Of a DNA stretch of 64,000 bases, positions 54,177 through 63,155 are shown piece by piece. The stretch lies in contig NZ_CP030117.1 in the NCBI RefSeq assembly GCF_001039275.2, positions 86,001 to 150,000 on the forward strand. The letters are read 5' to 3'. Position numbers and translations under genes: made by a program. The stretch's first letter is position 1. Each line of letters begins with the position of its first letter. The notes beneath the pieces were generated by a model. It made no database searches, was not told where the DNA came from, and was given only the letters and a program-made list of their open reading frames with translations. Origin of the DNA: Brevibacillus brevis (GTDB lineage: Bacteria; Bacillota; Bacilli; Brevibacillales; Brevibacillaceae).

Positions 54177-55466
54177 AGAAGCTTTGGTCAATGGCTGGAT
54201 GTCTTTCCGGCGGTAAATGTTCAGGACGAGCCCCATCAAGGCCATTTGTAGTACGGTATGCACGGTGCCAAACCCGACGAATGGCAGATTCACAGATATT
54301 GGCGGAACCAGACCGACCGTCATGAAAATACTCCAGAAAAACGGGGTGAAAAAGAGAACAATCATGCCGGATAACAGCAAGGAGCCATAAACATCTTTTA
54401 CCCGTTTGATGGCATGGAGGAAACGAAGCATAAGCACAACGCCCAGAATGAAAAAGGCCATCCCTACAATTGGTCCAAAAATATATACCATGTAAGCAAA
54501 AATAAAGTCAGATTCAAGGGCGGGCAATGTATCTAGAGAGGCCCCGAAGCCTTGGCCCCATAAGCTCGCTGACTCGACGGCTTTCAAGGATTGAATGATG
54601 ATATATCCATTTCCATCCGGGTCAAGATAAGGATTCAGGTAGTAAATCAGACGATCTAACTGATAAGGTTTAGCGAAGAGGTAAACCATTCCACCGACAC
54701 ACGCAATAACCATAGCGAGGAAGCCCAGAACAACAGGCTTAGTAGGCTTGGCAGCGATCACGAGCGCGATAAAGCCGCCGACGTACAAGAGAACGGCAAA
54801 TTCGTACTCGCCAAACGCGAGAAGCAGGCAGGGGGGCAGGAAGTACGCAAACGCTTTGACGATCGAATAGCGATTGTTCTCCTTCCACTTGCTGAAAATT
54901 CCTGCGAGGGCGACGGTGAATAAGAAGGGGCTGATCCCAATAAAATCGATGGGAAAGCTTCCAATATCGAGATACTGGATACCATTCATAGGCTTTCCTT
55001 CTAGAAGTGTATAGAGGAGTATAATCAACGTGTTGAAATACAACGCCTCACTAAAAAGCTTCAATTTACTGTAATCCCAAAAGAGAATAGCCACGAGGAC
55101 GACTGTTCCGATCACGATGCCGAACAGTTGTCTCTCGATCAAATTTTTACTATCTTGCGCGATATGAAGCGAATATAGTGTAACAAGCCCGATGGCGATC
55201 AAGGTTCCTACAATCGAAACAATTCCCCACTCCATCCGCGGTTTATGCGCCTGATGGAGGTGACGCCCTACATCGACAGGATCACCCATCTCCGCAATGG
55301 CAATCCGAGTCGCTTCATCTTCCCGATATCCAGCCTCACGATAATCCTCGATCTTTTCGGCGAAATGATTCTCCAACTCTAGCGTAATGGCTGGATGAAC
55401 CTCTTTATTCTTAATCTGACCGCAAACCTCTTTTATGTAATGCGCAATTCGCTTGTTTTCGCTCAT
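54174..55466 (-). CDS. FtsW/RodA-type SEDS protein with N-terminal HAAS domain
   Basis: Residues 1-75 form a HAAS-type permease prefix (RIAHYIKEVCGQIKNKEV, then AIAEMGDPVDVGRHLHQAH). About ten membrane helices then follow the SEDS pattern, including VGLVPPISVNLPFVGFGTVH, the equivalent of the FtsW/RodA TGxxLPFxSYGG loop but with changes. SEDS proteins polymerise glycan; whether this divergent one is active is unclear. It overlaps the padR gene by 4 bp, as HAAS/PadR pairs usually do. No such gene is known to me in B. subtilis at this place. Confidence 0.8.
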   Translation of the reverse strand: MSENKRIAHYIKEVCGQIKNKEVHPAITLELENHFAEKIEDYREAGYREDEATRIAIAEMGDPVDVGRHLHQAHKPRMEWGIVSIVGTLIAIGLVTLYSLHIAQDSKNLIERQLFGIVIGTVVLVAILFWDYSKLKLFSEALYFNTLIILLYTLLEGKPMNGIQYLDIGSFPIDFIGISPFLFTVALAGIFSKWKENNRYSIVKAFAYFLPPCLLLAFGEYEFAVLLYVGGFIALVIAAKPTKPVVLGFLAMVIACVGGMVYLFAKPYQLDRLIYYLNPYLDPDGNGYIIIQSLKAVESASLWGQGFGASLDTLPALESDFIFAYMVYIFGPIVGMAFFILGVVLMLRFLHAIKRVKDVYGSLLLSGMIVLFFTPFFWSIFMTVGLVPPISVNLPFVGFGTVHTVLQMALMGLVLNIYRRKDIQPLTKAS

Positions 55467-55798
55467 ATAGGCTGTCCTCCCAATACGGAGTCAACAGCGG
55501 TACGAAAAGATTCCCACTCCTGTTTTTTCTCTTTCAGATGCTTTTTGCCTTCGCGGGTGATTTGATAATATTTGCGTTTTCGCTCTCCTTCCCCCTCACT
55601 CCAAAATGCCTCGACCTTTCCTTCAGATTCAAGGGTATGAAGAATCGGATAGAGGGTGCCTTCCTTGAGAGACAGCACACCGTTCGAGCTAGTTTCCATC
55701 GTTTTGATCATCTCATAGCCGTACATCGCCTTTTGTTCCAGCAAGGTAAGAATGAGAATGACCGTACTGCCTTTCATCAACTCTTTGTTAACTGCCAT
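55463..55798 (-). CDS. PadR-family transcriptional regulator
   Basis: A 111-residue winged-helix protein, MAVNKELMKGSTVILILTLL..., with the family pattern KAMYGYEMIKTM, LSLKEGTLYPILHTLE, and KRKYYQITREGKKHL; it ends in a short dimerisation helix. The ATG at 55798 with AAGGAGGT upstream is used; the longer frame to 55849 is not supported. Likely represses its own operon with the HAAS-SEDS gene and responds to envelope-active compounds, by analogy with PadR regulators of such pairs. Confidence 0.88.
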   Translation of the reverse strand: MAVNKELMKGSTVILILTLLEQKAMYGYEMIKTMETSSNGVLSLKEGTLYPILHTLESEGKVEAFWSEGEGERKRKYYQITREGKKHLKEKKQEWESFRTAVDSVLGGQPI

Positions 55799-55875
55799 AG
55801 CTACCTCCTTATACCTCGGATTTCGATACCTCGAATATCTATGCATCATTCTATCCCATAAAAGGGAAAAAAGAA

Positions 55876-55898
55876 AGACCTCCTCGTCGGGAAGTCTT
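55876..55898 (-). terminator. Terminator of the PCYCGC lipoprotein gene
   Basis: AAGAC and GTCTT with inner pairs, with a T-rich stretch on the minus strand. Confidence 0.6.
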
Positions 55899-55909
55899 GT
55901 TATATGTGC

Positions 55910-56401
55910 TTAGGAAGGCATCGGGGTAGGAGTTGGTTTTCCGTAGCCTTGCCCATAGGTTTGGTCTATGTAGTTACGAATTTCTTTTGTAGATTTGCCT
56001 TCTTCTTTCATCTTGCCGGAAATAACGGCGATTTCCATGCATACGCCGCAGCGAGTGCCGTGGTCATCCCAGACGATGGAGCCATCAGACTTTTCTTCTT
56101 TGATGAAGCAGTTGCCATTATGCCCGTGTCCAGCACTTTCACCACAACCACAATAGCATGGAATGGATTTGAGCAGCTCACGGTTGGCCGCAGCAACTTT
56201 GTAGGAGCCAATAATGACAGGGTCTTGGTTGTCTAAAAATTTCGGTAGCTGATCAGCGGAAGCAGTCAATTCCTGCAAATCACCATTGGGGGCGTGCTGC
56301 GTGTGATCGCTATGATTCTGTTCAGCTTGGTCAGTAGAGCCACAGCCAGTAAGCAGAGCTGCGGTGATAAAAGTAATGGCTAACCATGATTTACGTTTCA
56401 T
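55910..56401 (-). CDS. PCYCGC-motif lipoprotein
   Basis: Lipobox LLTGC (Cys about 20) leads a 163-residue mature-type protein. The name motif PCYCGCG is followed by HGHNGNC and HGTRCGVCMEIA, giving several metal-ligand-like cysteines and histidines, plus the His-rich NHSDHTQHAPN near the N-terminus. The family is known in Bacillales, function unknown; the divergent znuA makes a metal role plausible but not shown. The ATG at 56401 (MKRKS) is 9 bases after AGGAGGT. Confidence 0.8.
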   Translation of the reverse strand: MKRKSWLAITFITAALLTGCGSTDQAEQNHSDHTQHAPNGDLQELTASADQLPKFLDNQDPVIIGSYKVAAANRELLKSIPCYCGCGESAGHGHNGNCFIKEEKSDGSIVWDDHGTRCGVCMEIAVISGKMKEEGKSTKEIRNYIDQTYGQGYGKPTPTPMPS

Positions 56402-56488
56402 CTTGGACATACCTCCTGCCAGTTATTTTATCATAATGAGATGGAGAAATTGTGAAGCTGGGAGAGAAGATGTGCACTTATAACATTT

Positions 56489-56574
56489 AAATCGGAATAA
56501 ATCCTATTTACTTTTTAGGCTCCTCTCCGTATAATGAAAAACGACGAGAACGTAAATCGGAATCATTTTGAATT
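56489..56574 (+). promoter_or_regulatory. znuA promoter with two Zur-like boxes
   Basis: TTTACT (56507-56512), 17 bp, TATAAT (56530-56535). Boxes: AAATCGGAATAAATCCTATTT-like (56489-56509, overlapping the -35) and 56554-56574 starting AAATCGGAATCATT, which matches 12 of 14 positions of the Zur core TCGTAATNATTACGA. Confidence 0.65.
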
Positions 56575-56593
56575 GGAGTAGGAGGAAATAGAG

Positions 56594-57559
56594 ATGAAAA
56601 GAGCTATGTTGGCAGCCCTCAGTTTCATTACGGCAGTGGGGCTGGTGGGATGTGGGGCAGCGAACGAAACGACTGGTACTCCGCAAACTGGCAGTGACGC
56701 GTCCGGGAAGCCAAAAGTATACACGACAATTTATCCATTGGAATATGTAGCGAAGCGAATCGGCGGTGAGCACGTGGAGGTAACGAATCTGGTTCCCGCT
56801 GGCGTAGAGCCTCACGACTTCGAGCCAACCGCAAAAGACATGGTCGCTCTGTCCGGAGCAGATATCTTCGCCTATAACGGCAGTGGTTTGGAGCTGTGGG
56901 TAGAGAAGGCTGTAACCAACCTCGACAAAAACAAGACAACGATCGTCAATGCGACGGAAGGTCTCGAGCTGATCAGTGCAACTGAGCATGAGCATGAAGG
57001 AGAAGAGCACGCGGAAGAGGCAGGGCATGACCACGGAGATATGGACCCTCATGTATGGCTCGATCCGATGCAATTGAAGGCGCAGGCAGAGAAGGTTAAA
57101 AATACGCTCGTGCAAAAGGATCAAGCACACGCTGTCGATTACGAAAAGAACTACACACTATTAGCAACAGACCTGGAGCAGCTTGATAAAGAGTTCAAAG
57201 ACATGGTTACGCAAGCGCCGAAGAAAGAATTCATGGTTTCTCATAGCGCATTCAGTTATATGGCAAAACGCTACGGGCTGGAGCAAGTATCGATCTCTGG
57301 GGTCAACCCTTCTGAAGAGCCATCCACGGCTGAGTTGAAGAACTTGGTGGAGCATATAAAAGAACATAACATTTCGTATGTGCTGTTCGAGACGCTGGTT
57401 TCTCCGAAGGTAGCGGAAGTGATTGCGAAGGAAGCTGGCGTGAAGACGGCTACGCTCAATCCGCTGGAAGGTTTGACGGAAGACGATGTAAAGGCGGGTC
57501 GTGATTACTTGTCCATCATGCGCGACAATATGAATACATTAAAGACTGCACTCCAATAA
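56594..57559 (+). CDS. znuA: Zinc ABC transporter substrate-binding lipoprotein ZnuA
   Basis: A cluster A-I metal-binding lipoprotein: lipobox VGC (Cys about 20), first His ligand in VPAGVEPHDFEP, a His-rich loop (HEHEGEEHAEEAGHDHGD) between domains that is typical of zinc rather than manganese binders, then MDPHVWLDP and the C-terminal FETLVSPK. Length 321. Zur-like boxes lie upstream. It is the first gene of the zinc block; znuC has its own promoter. Confidence 0.92.
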   Translation: MKRAMLAALSFITAVGLVGCGAANETTGTPQTGSDASGKPKVYTTIYPLEYVAKRIGGEHVEVTNLVPAGVEPHDFEPTAKDMVALSGADIFAYNGSGLELWVEKAVTNLDKNKTTIVNATEGLELISATEHEHEGEEHAEEAGHDHGDMDPHVWLDPMQLKAQAEKVKNTLVQKDQAHAVDYEKNYTLLATDLEQLDKEFKDMVTQAPKKEFMVSHSAFSYMAKRYGLEQVSISGVNPSEEPSTAELKNLVEHIKEHNISYVLFETLVSPKVAEVIAKEAGVKTATLNPLEGLTEDDVKAGRDYLSIMRDNMNTLKTALQ

Positions 57560-57576
57560 GTTTTCCCTCGAAAAGA

Positions 57577-57604
57577 TGTCGCTTACCAGGCGGCATTTTT
57601 TCAA
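57577..57604 (+). terminator. Terminator after znuA
   Basis: ATGTCGC (57577 on) pairs with GCGGCAT, one wobble, then six T residues. Confidence 0.75.
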
Positions 57605-57615
57605 TAGTAGGATGC

Positions 57616-57675
57616 TTGTGGTTCGGGCAAAATCGTAGTACGATGAAGGGAATCAAATAAGAACAAATCCGATTT
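57616..57675 (+). promoter_or_regulatory. znuC promoter with a third Zur-like box
   Basis: TTGTGG (57616-57621), 17 bp, TACGAT (57639-57644). The -10 is part of the perfect palindrome TCGTAGTACGA (57633-57643). A Zur-like half-site AAATCCGATTT ends at 57675; it is the complement of the AAATCGGA seen before znuA. Confidence 0.55.
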
Positions 57676-57691
57676 AAGGGATGGATATTTC

Positions 57692-58462
57692 ATGGAACCA
57701 AATAAACAAGAGGTGCCTGTCATTAAGCTCACAGGCGTCTCCTTTCAATATGAAGACAAACAGGTTCTCGATGAGGTTGAATTCACACTGGAACGCGGAG
57801 ACTTTGTGGGTATCGTCGGGCCGAACGGATCAGGGAAATCTACGCTGATGAAGCTCATTTTGGGTCTGTTGACGCCAAACAAAGGGACAGTGGAGCTGTT
57901 CGGGCAACCACTATCCAAGTTTCGTGAATGGAATCGCATTGGATACGTCGCTCAACAGGTCGCGCATGGAGCGGGTGGATTTCCGGCGACGGTGCGAGAA
58001 GTCGTGTCATCTGGATTGGTCGGCAAAGTGGGCCTTTTTCGCAGACTGACGAAACAGCATCATGAGAGTGTACGGGCTGCGGTGGAGCGTGTCGGCTTGT
58101 TGGAAAAGCTGGATCAACGCATCGGCAACTTGTCTGGTGGGCAATTGCAGCGCGTATTTATAGCGCGAGCTCTCGTAGCTGAACCGGAGCTGTTGATCCT
58201 CGATGAGCCAACAGTCGGGGTCGATCAGGAATCGATCGATCAATTCTACAGCTTGCTTCGTTCACTAAAGGAAGAGAACGGATTGACGATGATGATCGTC
58301 AGTCACGATGTGGGAGTCATGTCGCAATGGGTGACCAAGGTGGCTTGTGTGCAGAAGAAAATTCACTTCCACGGAACAGCGCACGATTTTGAGCATAACC
58401 AAGAAAAAATCTTGCAAAGTATGTACGGTGATTCGGTCAGACTGCTGTCTCATCATCATTAA
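57692..58462 (+). CDS. znuC: Zinc ABC transporter ATPase ZnuC
   Basis: ATP-binding subunit with Walker A GPNGSGKST (about 38-46), signature LSGGQLQRVFIARAL, Walker B LLILDEPTVGVD, and H-loop ... IVSHDVGV. Length 256 with a His-rich end (LSHHH). First gene of znuC-znuB-zur; the operon's own promoter is upstream. Metal specificity is set by ZnuA and Zur rather than by this subunit. Confidence 0.93.
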   Translation: MEPNKQEVPVIKLTGVSFQYEDKQVLDEVEFTLERGDFVGIVGPNGSGKSTLMKLILGLLTPNKGTVELFGQPLSKFREWNRIGYVAQQVAHGAGGFPATVREVVSSGLVGKVGLFRRLTKQHHESVRAAVERVGLLEKLDQRIGNLSGGQLQRVFIARALVAEPELLILDEPTVGVDQESIDQFYSLLRSLKEENGLTMMIVSHDVGVMSQWVTKVACVQKKIHFHGTAHDFEHNQEKILQSMYGDSVRLLSHHH

Positions 58463-58497
58463 GCTTTGTAAATAGGTAAGAAAGAAGGAATATGCAC

Positions 58498-59337
58498 ATG
58501 CTTGCTGATTGGTGGCAGTATGACTTTTTGCGTTATACCCTGTTTTCAGGGATTTTAATTGGCCTGATCTGCCCTATTTTGGGCACGTTTCTCATTGTTC
58601 GTCGCTTGTCGATGATGGCAGATGGCTTGTCACACGTCACGCTGTCCGGCGTAGCTGCCGGGATGCTCATTTCCAAAAAGGTCGCCTTCTTCTCCGCAGT
58701 CAATCCGCTGTTTTTCGGGATGTTATTTGCGGTGATCGGTTCGTTGTTCATCGAGCGGCTGCGGAAGGTGTACAAAGCGTATCAGGATTTGGCGATTCCG
58801 ATTATTTTGTCCGCAGGGCTTGGGCTGTTTACGGTATTGATCAGTATTGCAGACGGTTTTAATGCAGATTTGTATTCGTACTTGTTCGGAAAAATCGTGA
58901 CGGTGTCCATCGAAGACCTGTATGCGCTGATTGGTGTGGCAGTTGTCGTTTTGGGGACGGTCTTGTTGATTTACAAGGAGCTTTTTGCGGTCTCCTTCGA
59001 TGAAGAATTTGCTCGCGTCTCCGGCGTGGCAAGGCGCTCGATCAACTTATGGTTCATGGTGCTCGTCGCTCTGACGATTGCGGCCTCCATGCGTATTGTC
59101 GGTGTCCTGTTAATCTCGGCGCTGATCACGCTCCCGGTGGCTGCCAGTTTGCAAATCGCGAAAAGCTTTCGTCAAACAATTTTCTTGTCGATTTTGTTCG
59201 CGGAGTTTTCCGTGTTGAGCGGTTTGTATTTTGCCTATCTCCTTGATTGGGCATCTGGTGGTACAATTGTACTGATGGCAGTATTGGTTATGCTGGCAGT
59301 ATTAGGTGTAAAGAAGCTGCGGGTCGCTTTCCGGTAA
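58498..59337 (+). CDS. znuB: Zinc ABC transporter permease ZnuB
   Basis: Membrane subunit of the ABC-3 family with about nine helices: starts LADWWQYDFLRYTLFSGIL, contains GTFLIVRRLSMMADGLSHVTLSGVAAG (the conserved GDxxxH-like metal path region) and ends in KKLRVAF. The ATG at 58498 is used, 7 bases after AAGGAA; the ATG at 58492 is too close. Length 279. It lies 35 bp after znuC and 39 bp before zur. Confidence 0.92.
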   Translation: MLADWWQYDFLRYTLFSGILIGLICPILGTFLIVRRLSMMADGLSHVTLSGVAAGMLISKKVAFFSAVNPLFFGMLFAVIGSLFIERLRKVYKAYQDLAIPIILSAGLGLFTVLISIADGFNADLYSYLFGKIVTVSIEDLYALIGVAVVVLGTVLLIYKELFAVSFDEEFARVSGVARRSINLWFMVLVALTIAASMRIVGVLLISALITLPVAASLQIAKSFRQTIFLSILFAEFSVLSGLYFAYLLDWASGGTIVLMAVLVMLAVLGVKKLRVAFR

Positions 59338-59376
59338 GAGTTATCCGGATATGACAAAAGGAAGGAGTGTTTGTCG

Positions 59377-59802
59377 ATGAAAGTAGAAGAAGCGCTGCAA
59401 ATATTGAAAGAACATGGTTTCAAGTATACCGGCAAGCGGGAGGAGATGATTCGAATCTGCGCGGCCGAGAAGCGATACCTGTCTGCCAAAGATATTATGG
59501 AGAGAATCAAGGAGCAGTATCCAACACTCAGCTTCGATACCGTCTATCGCAACATTTCCACTTTTGTTGAGCTGGGGATTCTGGAAGAGACGGAGCTGGA
59601 CGGAGAAGGCAGATTCCGTTTGGCCTGTTCGACAGATGGACACCATCATCACCATGTAATTTGTACGGAATGTGGAAAGACTTCTTCTTTGCCGGGATGT
59701 CCGATGAATATCATTTCCGCTGTACCGGAAGAGTTTCAGGTGACGGGGCACAAGTTCGAGGTATATGGCACGTGTAAGGAATGTGTAACGCATTCGAATT
59801 AA
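59377..59802 (+). CDS. zur: Fur-family zinc repressor Zur
   Basis: Fur-family regulator of 141 residues. Winged helix with DTVYRNISTFVELGILEE; a His-rich HHHHHVICTECGKT and C-terminal CKEC form structural zinc sites. Its place at the end of the znuC-znuB operon fits Zur, which would repress the zinc genes here with zinc bound; PerR or Fur are less likely because of this context. The ATG at 59377 is 10 bases after AAGGAG. Confidence 0.88.
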   Translation: MKVEEALQILKEHGFKYTGKREEMIRICAAEKRYLSAKDIMERIKEQYPTLSFDTVYRNISTFVELGILEETELDGEGRFRLACSTDGHHHHHVICTECGKTSSLPGCPMNIISAVPEEFQVTGHKFEVYGTCKECVTHSN

Positions 59803-59814
59803 TCGGATAGAGGG

Positions 59815-59846
59815 GAGTGCTCGCTTTTGCGGGCGCTCTTTTTTTG
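59815..59846 (+). terminator. Terminator after zur
   Basis: GAGTGCTCGC-tttt-GCGGGCGCTC followed by seven T residues. Confidence 0.85.
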
Positions 59847-59917
59847 CATCTCCTTCAAGCGTGTATTTGCTATAATGGGTGGAAAATCATCAGTTACAAG
59901 AGAGAAGGGACACAGTC

Positions 59918-61540
59918 ATGATTCCCCGTTATATTGTGGACTTTGATTTGCACACCTTACCTCGGATGAGGGCAGATGTAGCTGTTATTGGAGCAGGAAT
60001 TGCTGGGTTGTATACGGCGTTGCAAACGAGTGAGTATGCGGATGTGGTGTTGATCAGCAAGAAGGGGCTCGATGATAGTAACACACGCTGGGCTCAGGGA
60101 GGAATCGCTGCTGTAACAGCCCAATCTGATTCTCCTGCCCTTCATCGACAGGATACGTTAATCGCTGGAGCAGGTCTTTGCTCGTATAACGCTGTGGAAA
60201 TCCTGGTGCACGAAGGCCCTGATCGCTTGCATGAACTGATTGCATATGGAACGGAATTTGACCGTGATGAACAAGGGCAGTACGAGCTGACACAGGAAGG
60301 CGCGCATAGCAAACGACGTATTTTGCATGCGAATGGAGATGCCACTGGGGCAGAGATCGTCCGCGCTTTGTCCAAGCGTGTGATGGAGCAGCCAAACATT
60401 CAGGTTTTGGAATATCATTTTGCAGTAGATGTCATCAAGCAGGATGGCGAATGCGTGGGTGTCCTCGTCCGGAAGCCGGATGGCGAACTGTTTTTCCTGG
60501 AAGCGACAGCAACGGTACTGGCTACAGGCGGAGCAGGTCAGCTTTACCGTTACACGACGAATCCACAAATCGCTACGGCAGATGGGATCGGCATCGCGTA
60601 TCGGGCGGGAGCCCGCATTAAAGATGTGGAATTTATCCAGTTTCATCCGACTGCGCTTTACTATCCGGGAGCCCCGCGCTTTTTGATCTCGGAAGCCGTT
60701 CGTGGAGAGGGTGCCATTTTACGTAACAGCAATGGTGATCGCTTCATGGACAAGTACCATCCACAAAAAGAGCTGGCGCCGCGTGATATTGTGGCACGGG
60801 CGATTGTCTCTGAGATGGAACAAACGAAGTCTACGTTCGTGTATCTCGACATTACCCACGAATCAGAGGAGCTTATTAAGCGGCGTTTTCCGACGATTTA
60901 TAATTTTTGCTTACAATACGGTCTCAATATGGTGACAGATTGGATTCCAGTAGCTCCTGCTTGCCATTATATTATGGGTGGGGTCCAGACTGATTTAAAC
61001 GGGGAGACTTCGACGAAGCGGCTTTTTGCATGTGGGGAAGCATCCTGCACAGGGGTACATGGAGCGAATCGACTGGCCAGCAACTCGTTATCGGAAGCGG
61101 TTGTATTCGGTCACCGGATCGCGGAGCGGATCAAGCAACTGGCTGATATGCCGAGCATCCATCCTTTCCAGGTTGTTTCCAAGCAAAAACTTCCCCAAGC
61201 GTTCAATACACGTGAACAACGATTGAAAATGCAAAAGCTCATGCTGCGGCATGTTAGTGTGAAGCGCGACGAAAAAGGATTAACCAAAGCATTAGCAGAG
61301 CTTGCACGAATGGAGCAATACTACCAGTATGAGCCTGAGAGCCTGGAAACGTTTGAATTCTTCAATCTGCTGAATGCTGCCGTCTTGACAACGAGAGCGG
61401 CACTTTTACGGGAAGAAAGCAGAGGTGGGCATTATCGTACTGATTTTCCGAATAAAGACGACTTGGTGTGGCGCAAGCATTTGATCCAGTCTGTAGAAGA
61501 TGGTGTCCAAGAGGAGTGTGAGAAGCATGATGTGGAATAA
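59918..61540 (+). CDS. nadB: L-aspartate oxidase NadB
   Basis: NadB oxidises L-aspartate to iminoaspartate with FAD for NAD synthesis. The FAD loop ADVAVIGAGIAGLYTAL is near residues 20-36; DDSNTRWAQGGIAAV follows; ATGGAGQLYRYTTNP is the family's second motif; a C-terminal helical domain ends near residue 540. The ATG at 59918 with GAAGGGA is used; the ORF extends upstream to 59879. It overlaps nadC by 14 bp. Confidence 0.96.
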   Translation: MIPRYIVDFDLHTLPRMRADVAVIGAGIAGLYTALQTSEYADVVLISKKGLDDSNTRWAQGGIAAVTAQSDSPALHRQDTLIAGAGLCSYNAVEILVHEGPDRLHELIAYGTEFDRDEQGQYELTQEGAHSKRRILHANGDATGAEIVRALSKRVMEQPNIQVLEYHFAVDVIKQDGECVGVLVRKPDGELFFLEATATVLATGGAGQLYRYTTNPQIATADGIGIAYRAGARIKDVEFIQFHPTALYYPGAPRFLISEAVRGEGAILRNSNGDRFMDKYHPQKELAPRDIVARAIVSEMEQTKSTFVYLDITHESEELIKRRFPTIYNFCLQYGLNMVTDWIPVAPACHYIMGGVQTDLNGETSTKRLFACGEASCTGVHGANRLASNSLSEAVVFGHRIAERIKQLADMPSIHPFQVVSKQKLPQAFNTREQRLKMQKLMLRHVSVKRDEKGLTKALAELARMEQYYQYEPESLETFEFFNLLNAAVLTTRAALLREESRGGHYRTDFPNKDDLVWRKHLIQSVEDGVQEECEKHDVE

Positions 61541-62375
61541 ACGGGAGCTTCAGCGAAAAATAGAGGAATGGCTACAGGAAGACGTGGGATTTGGTGATGT
61601 GACGACAATGAGCACGATTCCTGAATCGGAGCAGGGTGTCGGCATTTTATATGCCAAGGAAGCGGGAATCGTGGCTGGCTTGCCGATTGCGGAGCAAGTA
61701 TTTGCCACGGTTGATTCGACCCTCGTTTTTGAGGCAAAAGTAGAAGAAGGAGCAAGGGTGGAGGTTGGTCAGCAAATCGCCGAAGTCAGCGGTTCGGTTC
61801 GTTCAATTTTGAGCGGGGAGCGGCTTGCCCTTAATTTAATGCAACGTTTGTCTGGGATTGCTACGAAAACGAGTGAATACGCCACAGCCGTCGCAGGGAC
61901 AAAAGCCCGGGTTGTGGATACGAGAAAGACCACGCCAGGCCTTAGGGCTTTGGAAAAATACGCGGTTCGTGTCGGGGGAGGCTACAATCACCGTTTTGCC
62001 TTGTATGATGCCGTGATGATCAAAGACAATCATATCAAAGGAGCGGGTGGTATCGCACAGGCTGTTGCAGCGGCACGCGCGGTTATTCCTCATACGATGA
62101 CAGTCGAGGTAGAAGCCGAATCGTTCGAACAGGTTCAGGAAGCATTGGCAGCAGGTGCAGATACGATCATGCTCGACAATATGTCCCTCGATCAAATGGT
62201 GGAAGCCGTGGAGTATATCAATGGACGGGCCGTTGTAGAGGCATCTGGTGGTGTGAGTTTGGAGACGATTGGTGACATTGCAAAAACGGGTGTAGATATC
62301 ATTTCGGTAGGGGCGCTGACTCATTCTGTCAAAGCGTTTGATATCAGCCTCGATCTGAATACACGCAAGCGGTAA
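61527..62375 (+). CDS. nadC: Quinolinate phosphoribosyltransferase NadC
   Basis: NadC uses PRPP to make nicotinate mononucleotide. Seen are EDVGFGDVTT, LNLMQRLSGIAT, VVDTRKTTPGLR, KDNHIKGAG, MLDNMS and ASGGV; length 282. Two tandem ATGs (61527, 61530) are possible starts. It completes the NAD pathway with NadA and NadB and uses PRPP from the local prs. Confidence 0.96.
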   Translation: MMWNKRELQRKIEEWLQEDVGFGDVTTMSTIPESEQGVGILYAKEAGIVAGLPIAEQVFATVDSTLVFEAKVEEGARVEVGQQIAEVSGSVRSILSGERLALNLMQRLSGIATKTSEYATAVAGTKARVVDTRKTTPGLRALEKYAVRVGGGYNHRFALYDAVMIKDNHIKGAGGIAQAVAAARAVIPHTMTVEVEAESFEQVQEALAAGADTIMLDNMSLDQMVEAVEYINGRAVVEASGGVSLETIGDIAKTGVDIISVGALTHSVKAFDISLDLNTRKR

Positions 62376-62387
62376 GGAGCGACCACG

Positions 62388-63155
62388 ATGTTATTGGTGA
62401 TCGATATAGGCAACTCCAATATTGTGTTGGGCTTGTATGAAGGCGACGAGCTCCAACACCATTGGAGAGTGTCCACAGATCGTAACAAAACGGAAGACGA
62501 GTACGGCATGCTCGTCAAAAGCTTGTTTAGTAGCGTGGGGCTTGGCTTTGAACAGGTGAGAGGCGTCATTATCTCGTCTGTCGTGCCGCCTCTAAACCTC
62601 ACGATTGAACGTATGTGCGGGAAATACATGCAACAAAAAGCGCTGATTATTGGACCGGGTATCAAGACGGGACTGAACATCAAGTATGAGTATCCGCGAG
62701 AGGTAGGTTCCGATCGAATCGTGAACGCTGTTGCTGCGATTCATCATTATGGAGCGCCACTCATTGTTGTCGATTTTGGTACAGCGACGACCTTTTGCTA
62801 TGTGGACGAGCGAGCGCAGTATTGGGGCGGGGCGATTGCTCCCGGCATTGGGATATCGACTGAGGCACTCTTCACTCGTGCTGCCAAGCTGCCGCGAATC
62901 GAAATCGCCAAGCCTGCAAGTGTAGTTGGTCGTAATACGATAGCGGCGATGCAGTCCGGCATTTTCTACGGGTTCGTCGGTCAGGTCGAAGGCATTGTAC
63001 GTAGAATCATGGACGAATACGGTACGCGACCTACCGTAGTTGCTACGGGAGGGCTGGCAGCACTTTTTGCCAATGAGACCTCTTGTATCCATGTCGTGGA
63101 TCAGAATCTAACGCTAAAAGGACTTCGTTTGATCTATGAGCGGAATCAATCATAG
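62388..63155 (+). CDS. coaX: Type III pantothenate kinase
   Basis: CoaX phosphorylates pantothenate in CoA synthesis. It is an ASKHA-fold kinase with [14 protein letters not shown] (phosphate 1), [11 protein letters not shown] (phosphate 2) and [11 protein letters not shown] (adenosine). Length 255. In B. subtilis coaX follows ftsH; here a 10-kb insertion separates them, and coaX is attached to nadBC (12 bp gap). Confidence 0.96.
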   Translation: MLLVIDIGNSNIVLGLYEGDELQHHWRVSTDRNKTEDEYGMLVKSLFSSVGLGFEQVRGVIISSVVPPLNLTIERMCGKYMQQKALIIGPGIKTGLNIKYEYPREVGSDRIVNAVAAIHHYGAPLIVVDFGTATTFCYVDERAQYWGGAIAPGIGISTEALFTRAAKLPRIEIAKPASVVGRNTIAAMQSGIFYGFVGQVEGIVRRIMDEYGTRPTVVATGGLAALFANETSCIHVVDQNLTLKGLRLIYERNQS

